Shown piece after piece: positions 58,301 to 64,000 of a DNA stretch of 64,000 nucleotides; the first letter of the stretch is position 1; each line of letters begins with the position of its first letter. The DNA is from Sclerotinia nivalis. Its lineage: Eukaryota; Ascomycota; Leotiomycetes; Helotiales; Sclerotiniaceae. Below the pieces are notes generated by a model. The model saw nothing but the letters and a program-made list of their open reading frames with translations, did no database searches and had not been told where the DNA came from. The stretch spans positions 930,001-994,000 of the forward strand of contig JAPEIS010000006.1 of NCBI GenBank assembly GCA_029531795.1, in the 5' to 3' direction. A program made the translations under genes and the position numbers.

Positions 58301-59179
58301 TTTTTAAGCTTTGAGCGTCAACTGCTACAAAGAGCTCAGCTGATCATTAATAAATAAACTAGTCGCGATACCACGCTTCATATTTGGATTATCTTGCTCG
58401 AAAATCCCTGCATTTCTTTTTCTGACTTTTAACCACATCATTCACTGAACCTGATGTGTCAGTCTTGCCCGTCTCTGCTCCATGGACTGTCTTATACTCC
58501 ATGTTCATTATTCTACATGCGTATCACTTGTATTTGAGACCCTTTCCTCATGTCTCCGTTGGGTCAACCTGCATCTCACTTCATCTATCATTTTCATTCT
58601 CTCTAATTGAAGGGATGACTAAAATTTCCAATTAGGGTACGATATATTACCGACCACCCGCGTTTACTTTCTGTAAAAGGCAATATTTTGATGTACAGCA
58701 CTTCATTATCTCCAATGGTTCATACTGCAGCCCGATTCGAAAACTTTAATGTTTGAAGTATTGTTGACATCGGTGATATCCTAATTGTTTTGAATTAAAG
58801 AATCTGTCATGGCCCGGCTGCAGTACGAATGACCGATCGTGCCTAGTCGCGAAAGTGCTGAGCATCGTTCTTTCCATATCTCATAGCACAAATCGCCTAC
58901 TTTAGGGGCTGATTTAGTACCATAGGATTCCAAACCTTCAAAGCTTGAATACCTTTTCTCAAACTAGGTAAGAACAACTAATTCATGGTGTCGACGGTCA
59001 TGAACTTTCATCAAGGAAGGGGCTATGCACTAACCATGAAATGATGCCAGCTTCGATTAAGCTGTAGAATACACAACTCATCGCCAAAAAATATCATCAT
59101 CGATTCCTCTAGGACAATTAGAATCAGCATTATTCTGTGATTTATTCATTCACTATCAATTTCAAAGCTAAGGATAGAG
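55355..59179. other. Long gene-poor region (3.8 kb)
   Basis: Mostly AT-rich. Some stretches have coding-like composition but no intact gene (see 56420-56725; also around 57380-57560). The first ~200 bp should hold the NADase promoter; the last ~400 bp the DUF3632 promoter. Confidence 0.5.
56420..56725 (+). other. Open coding-like fragment of unknown origin
   Basis: The frame is open for about 100 codons (DPTLVSYAKLFDPAVPG, later LITLAGESAEDWTSQGF and YPSEFKGLQYIALS) and GC-richer than its surroundings, but it lacks an ATG and is preceded by an in-frame TGA. It may be a gene remnant; family not recognised. Confidence 0.25.
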
Positions 59180-60220
59180 ATGTCTTATCATAACAAAGAC
59201 GCAGATGAACCTGATCCAAAGACGAACTTATCAGAGCTAATTGAGTTCTTCAGGAAGGAGACTCCGGAAGTTCGAACGCCTCAGAAAAAGGAAGTGCTTT
59301 TGGATGCCATCTTTGCCTTTTGTTGTGGCTTTATCAAAGACGCTCTGCGAAAACCACAGGATAAGTCGAAAGAAGCGCTAGTCAGTGTTTGGGAAACTTT
59401 TACGGAGGTCGCCAAAAATGTTGAATGGGACGACCCATTTCATGATAGGCTGATTTGCTTGCTCCTCTGGACCAAAGAGTTTGACGTTCTTCGCAAAAGC
59501 CTTCGTCCACAAGAAACGAAGACTAGATCGGCATGGGAATACTATCACTTGCTAAATGTTATGCAGAACTCATGGGAAGAACTGGTATTTGCAACTCATG
59601 ACACGGTAGCAAAACAATGTAATCTTGCTAGTTTCACTGCTACGGCCTTGGCGATCGGTACTCACGACTGGATTGGTATTACCGCACTGTGGTATCTGGG
59701 CGAGGCTCTTGAGACAAGCGACGAAAAAACTATTCGCTTGGCCCCGGTAACAATCATTTGGATCCGAACCGCCGGTCCTAAGCTACTCACATTCTCAATG
59801 CTCAAAAAGAAATGGAACAATCAAGATGTTGACAAGAAGGTTTGGGTCGACGTGGCATGGATCCAGATTCCTGGAAAACTAGCGCAAGAGGGCGGAGTTA
59901 CCTACCACGGGTTCAGCTTGAAGCGATGGATGTTCTGGAAATCGCGTTTTGAAAGACTTGCGCAAGATGTAGACGAGGAAATCCGTGCATGGGCTACAGA
60001 TACAGTCGATTATATGACTGAGTTCGATAGTATGTTAGGCTATAACATGATGGACAAGGCAAAAGAGGAATACGAGTCGCTGGATGCCCCGAGAGACAAA
60101 GTTGAAAATGTAAAACCGAGCAAGAACATCGACAAGGTTGATGAAAATGACAATGGAGAACAAAAGCCTGATGATAGGCATTGCAAAAGAAGCTCGTTAT
60201 CAAGGTCGTTGTCACATTGA
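59180..60220 (+). CDS. DUF3632-like fungal protein
   Basis: Single exon, 346 aa. The product is helical throughout. An N-terminal block (VWETFTEVAKNVEWDDPFHDRLICLL) matches the pattern of the fungal DUF3632 family, W-x2-(F/L)-x2-(A/V)-x6-DxP-x(2)D(R/K)L. The middle holds W-rich helices (WEYYHLLNVMQNSWEEL) and AIGTHDWIGITALWYLGEALE. The C-terminus from residue ~295 is charged and low-complexity (K/D/E), ending in an SR-like tail (KRSSLSRSLSH). There is no signal peptide or membrane span. No biochemical role is known for the family. Confidence 0.6.
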   Translation: MSYHNKDADEPDPKTNLSELIEFFRKETPEVRTPQKKEVLLDAIFAFCCGFIKDALRKPQDKSKEALVSVWETFTEVAKNVEWDDPFHDRLICLLLWTKEFDVLRKSLRPQETKTRSAWEYYHLLNVMQNSWEELVFATHDTVAKQCNLASFTATALAIGTHDWIGITALWYLGEALETSDEKTIRLAPVTIIWIRTAGPKLLTFSMLKKKWNNQDVDKKVWVDVAWIQIPGKLAQEGGVTYHGFSLKRWMFWKSRFERLAQDVDEEIRAWATDTVDYMTEFDSMLGYNMMDKAKEEYESLDAPRDKVENVKPSKNIDKVDENDNGEQKPDDRHCKRSSLSRSLSH

Positions 60221-62467
60221 TGAAGATGGATATGGATATGATGCCAGCAGTTAAGAGAGGGGGAAAAGCCTTTGGGGAGGTACAGTGTTTGACAAAAAGA
60301 GCACAAGTGAAATAGTATGGATATGGGAGAACGAAATTATGCTCTCATTAATAACAAGCCCGACTAGCATCTTCAAAGTCTGGCCTAGATTTGATCATTG
60401 AAAGGATTTATTCCCTCAGATAATCAAAAATGAAAACAAATCGGAGTAATCAGGTCATTGCTTGTGATGATTTAAAGGCATCAATAATGAGTATATTATT
60501 ACCATCGGACACCCATCGCTAGTAACTAAACTACCGAGGGAGGAAAAGACTTGGAAGATTGAAGAGATAAATGCACAATTACTCTCTGAGACAGAATTAC
60601 CACATTTGAGGATAATGTCTCACATATAGTGCTCACATGGCCACGCACTAGACCGGTAGAACAAGAGCAACGAGCCATACTTTCATTTTTCTTCATCATA
60701 TGATGATTTTCAAAAAATCGTGTCTCTCAGACTTCCTCCTTCGCTGTGGTGAACCTAGGTAGGTAAGCCTCGGACATACTCGCAAAACAGATTTCAAACG
60801 CATCCCTGGCCCTTCTGCCACTTGATGGACGGCTCGGTGTACTACTCGCTTGAAGCCTATGAAGACTGCATATGTAAATTGAAAATTCAAGGTCTTGCGT
60901 TCAGAGTACCAATTGGAGTTCATGTTGAATAAAAGTCGTTCAATTGTTTTCACAGAATGATTCTAATGGGAGGGGTTAGAAGGGATCTGCTTATGTAAAG
61001 TCGAACTGCCTGTCTACATCGCTTTATTAGCCGAGATTAACCCATCTTGCACTTGGCATGAAAATCATCAGATGAAGTTTATATTTCTGTTCCCTCTGCT
61101 GCGTTGAAATTGTAACATATAACGTAGGGTTAATTCGTACGAGAACATTATGAAATTAAATTTCGCAACGAGCTTTCTTGAACTACTAGGCATAGCACCG
61201 AATCTTCTAGTTGAAGATTCTACGATTGAGAATCATGCCTTGTCACAAGCGATTTTTTCTCTACCTGTTGGTCAGACAGCAGTCATCGAATTGAAGCTCT
61301 CGAGCAACTGAGTATTAATTGAAGCCCGCATCTACCGTGACATTCCTCTCTGTTTCCTAATCCCAACCACTATAAGATCGGTGCGAGCCACAACACCATG
61401 CATTTTGTAGCACAAACGTCCTGCATCATCGAATGACGAAGAATTTTTAGTAATTAAGACCTCCGGCCTCGGAAAATATCCCAATGTGACATTACACATA
61501 AACCACTGCACAAACTTCGCATTATCGTCAATCTCACAATCAATGCGGCACAGTCAAACAACTCATCTTCACTTTCTTAGCTCAGACCAACCATAAGTTC
61601 AAGAGATTCTCTAAGCCTCCAACTGTAATCTTGGCACATGCCACTTCAGCAGTTCATTCCTTGTTAGTGTAACCACACCCATACTGGGAGCAACCCAATA
61701 TTAGTCAGTCATGGTTTGGGTCTAATTTGAAGGATATCGTATTTCACGGTTCGCAATATCATTACAGAGTTTCCCATGGTTCGCACGTCTGAGAGAGAGC
61801 GGCAAGGGAAGTGGAAAGAAGAGAGGTCTGGAATGTGGTCTTACCTGTGTGTCGGTGACTTTGTTTGATCATGCGAAACTGTATTAGAAATAAGCATTGA
61901 TTTTCCGGAGATGGATGAGGCTCATATCTGCTTATTTCGCGCATTTGTAATGGTTAAATGCTTATGAGGGGTAATAATTTGGCGGTACAGCACGAAGGTA
62001 ATTCTTTCCGGGAATGGAAGATGGAACATTAGGCGCTTTTATTTGTGCATGACTTTGCAGATGACTGCTTGAAGGCGGATCGCGGGGCAGAATCTTGAGC
62101 AAACGTTGTTCAAGAAGTAGATGATTAAATTGAAATCTCGCAAGTCGTGATATCATAATTTGTGAAGCCATATATTCAAATGATTTGTGACATCGAAACG
62201 TATATTAAGGAAATATTTCTGCAATTGAATGATCCAAGTATGAAATTGGTGAAGAATGATACAATATCGGTGGCGTCAATGAGGATATATAATACGAGGT
62301 ACTTTCTTCATCCTCCTCTGTCCGACATCAAAGCTGAGACATGCACAGAGGATTGAAACTGGAGCGTATCAGCGAAAGGACACTAAAGCACACTAGACAA
62401 TATTAGGTGATTACAACTGCCCCATTGCTGTCTTTCATCCTTTCCTTGTGTTTGTTCCGTTCATGAT
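60221..62467. other. Intergenic between convergent genes, no gene seen
   Basis: About 2.2 kb. Short frames at 60696-60953, 61762-61944, 61962-62171 and 62162-62356 lack coding character. Confidence 0.5.
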
Positions 62468-63891
62468 TCATGTTCCTGGGCTTCCTGAGCTGTTTCCATA
62501 CGAGCCAATATAGACATTTTGATTCTGCACAAATACTACCATAACTGCAGAAAAGCTGGGATTACATTAGTCTACTTTCGCGAAACTGTAAGATGCCGTT
62601 GAACTTACGCAGCAGTAGCGGTGAAAATTTCAACCCTTGATGTACCGGCATCGGTCAAGAACATAAGTCCTATGGCAAAGATAGCTGTGAATGCTGCGAT
62701 TACTCCAAGTATTTCCACGGTAGACTGCAGACTCGAGAGAACTGCGATTGCAACGGTGGGTAAGAGGCACGCAATAACTGTTGCTATAGATGAGGTAAAA
62801 CGTAACATGCGGGCTTCGGAGTAAACAGTAAGTCCTGTCCTGCTTTTCGAATTCGAGTCTCCTTTGATTGCGCCAGTCGAATTATTTCTATGAGCGAGCC
62901 AAGAGCGAAAGCTTCTTTGAGTTTTCACTTCGCCCACTGATGAATTGCTCTTAGTCTCAGTAGTTGGTAGCCCGGTTTCTTCTGACGCAGTCTTTACCTT
63001 CTTGCGCCGCAGCGTTTGCTTCAGGCTGTGCCAAAACGGAACAAATTCGTTAGCGACCCATCTCGTAAGGCTGTCAACCTTATGACCCTGTCGAGGTACA
63101 ACAAGGTCGAGAAGATCAGGTTCGGGAGCTGTAGGCCAAAACATGCTACGCAAGAGACTGGTGAATTGCCATTTTAATGGTTTCACTTTGCGTACACTCT
63201 CTGTGTAATCACCCCACGTACATGCAGCAGGCCCAATGATACAATGATCCCCAACTCTCTTTAACCAGACTCTTAAAGTTTCCACATTGTACGGGTCTGC
63301 TCTCGGCAATGCTGTAATTTGGGAATATTGTAGTAAAGCATCATCTAGAAATTAATGTAGTCAGCAATTGTAACCATGAATTGAGATAACAAATGTCGTA
63401 CTATATTCCTTCAGAACGACTCTGACCTGCTTCATAATCTTTACTTGCTTAGACTTGCACTTGTCATCGTCCATTCGAGCATGCAAAAGATAGTAGTTGA
63501 GGTCCTTCGACATCATTGAGGCTCTCGTTATGCCCTCCTGCTCACCCTGGCGGTATTCATTATATTCTGCCTGATGCAGTTTCATTCGTAGATTCTCCAG
63601 CTCTGCTTGATAATAAAGCAAACTCTTGACGTTGAGATCGCGGAAAGCCTTGAACGCTTCAAGATCTGGATATTTCGCAATCAGCTTAGACACAAGCGGC
63701 CATCCTGGCAATGGCTTCTCCGGATCTTTAAACGGATCCGTGTCCTCTTCCCACGGCCCTGACGTAAATTGAAGTTGAGATGTTGGACTGCCAACTACGG
63801 TCTCATCGGATTGCGATGTCGCAGTCGGGCTCGCGGGTTCGATGGGTTGCGAAGCTTGGATTTTGGTGATGTCACGAGGCTTTTTGGCCAT
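62468..63891 (-). CDS. DUF6594 membrane protein
   Basis: Three exons, complement(join(62468-62555, 62609-63344, 63402-63891)), give 437 aa. Introns are 53 and 57 bp; the first has the weaker donor GTACGA. The order is typical of the fungal DUF6594 family: a P/S/T-rich N-terminus, GWPLVSKLIAKYPDLEAFKAFRDLN, then SLLYYQAELENLRMKLHQAE, the ILK/LKEYNDALLQ helix, PYNVETLRVWL, a basic middle loop, and three C-terminal membrane segments (ATVIACLLPTVAIAVLSSL; ILGVIAAFTAIFAIGLMF; ATAAFSAVMVVFV) with the conserved EIFTATAA before the last. It ends in a short polar tail. Function of the family is unknown. Only 109 bp of upstream sequence lies in the window. Confidence 0.82.
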
Positions 63892-64000
63892 TGAGACTAT
63901 GTAGTATGAATATAAACGAAACTTTGTTTAAACATATGCTGTTTGAAGAGTTGAAGTGCACTTTATGTAATTTATGGTGTATATACAATGCTAAAGGAGA

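Noticed and set aside
1..64000. tRNA genes, rRNA or CRISPR arrays
   Set aside because: No cloverleaf B-box-like match, rRNA-like block or regular spaced repeat was noticed by eye; a tRNAscan-SE run would settle the tRNA question.

Overview
The window reads as nuclear DNA of a filamentous ascomycete. Coding blocks are split by short introns, mostly 43-130 bp, with GTAAGT/GTATGT-like donors, CTAAC/CTGAC-like branch sites and (C/T)AG acceptors. Intergenic DNA is AT-rich. The families present are typical Pezizomycotina ones: sedolisin TPP, TNT-domain NADase, DUF3632, DUF6594, 2EXR/F-box-like proteins and a Crinkler-type NTPase-nuclease. Base composition and gene content suggest Leotiomycetes (Botrytis/Sclerotinia-like), but that placement is inference. 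I rebuilt exon structures by hand from splice signals. Each multi-exon model reported as intact has a total coding length divisible by three with matching intron phases.

Left part (1-9.6 kb): the 3' part of a gene for an unrecognised protein with three degenerate ~80-residue repeats; a promethin/LDAF1-like lipid-droplet hairpin protein; a decayed CorA-like Mg2+ transporter gene; and an intact lipid-droplet-associated serine hydrolase (LDAH). Two lipid-droplet genes lie within 6.5 kb.

Metabolic part (9.6-26 kb): an O-methyltransferase divergent from a secreted histidine-acid-phosphatase-like protein; a flavin-dependent halogenase-like protein divergent from a Baeyer-Villiger-type monooxygenase; a coiled-coil orphan; a decayed gene; and a folylpolyglutamate-synthase-like protein lacking key catalytic residues. 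The tailoring enzymes resemble part of a secondary-metabolite locus, but there is no PKS, NRPS or terpene synthase here.

Middle part (27.5-44 kb): a calpain-type cysteine protease with a very basic tail; a 736-aa Crinkler-type (CR) P-loop NTPase plus winged helix plus REase-fold nuclease; a 215-bp near-palindromic MITE with TA duplications; a secreted sedolisin/TPP; a flavin amine oxidase divergent from an MFS transporter.

Right part (44-64 kb): a same-strand array of three diverged 2EXR-like paralogues, each with one in-frame stop (in one copy possibly inside an intron); an acidic orphan head-to-head with the truncated middle copy; a secreted TNT-domain NAD glycohydrolase; a 3.8-kb gene-poor stretch; a DUF3632 protein; and a DUF6594 membrane protein. 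No tRNA, rRNA or CRISPR was seen.
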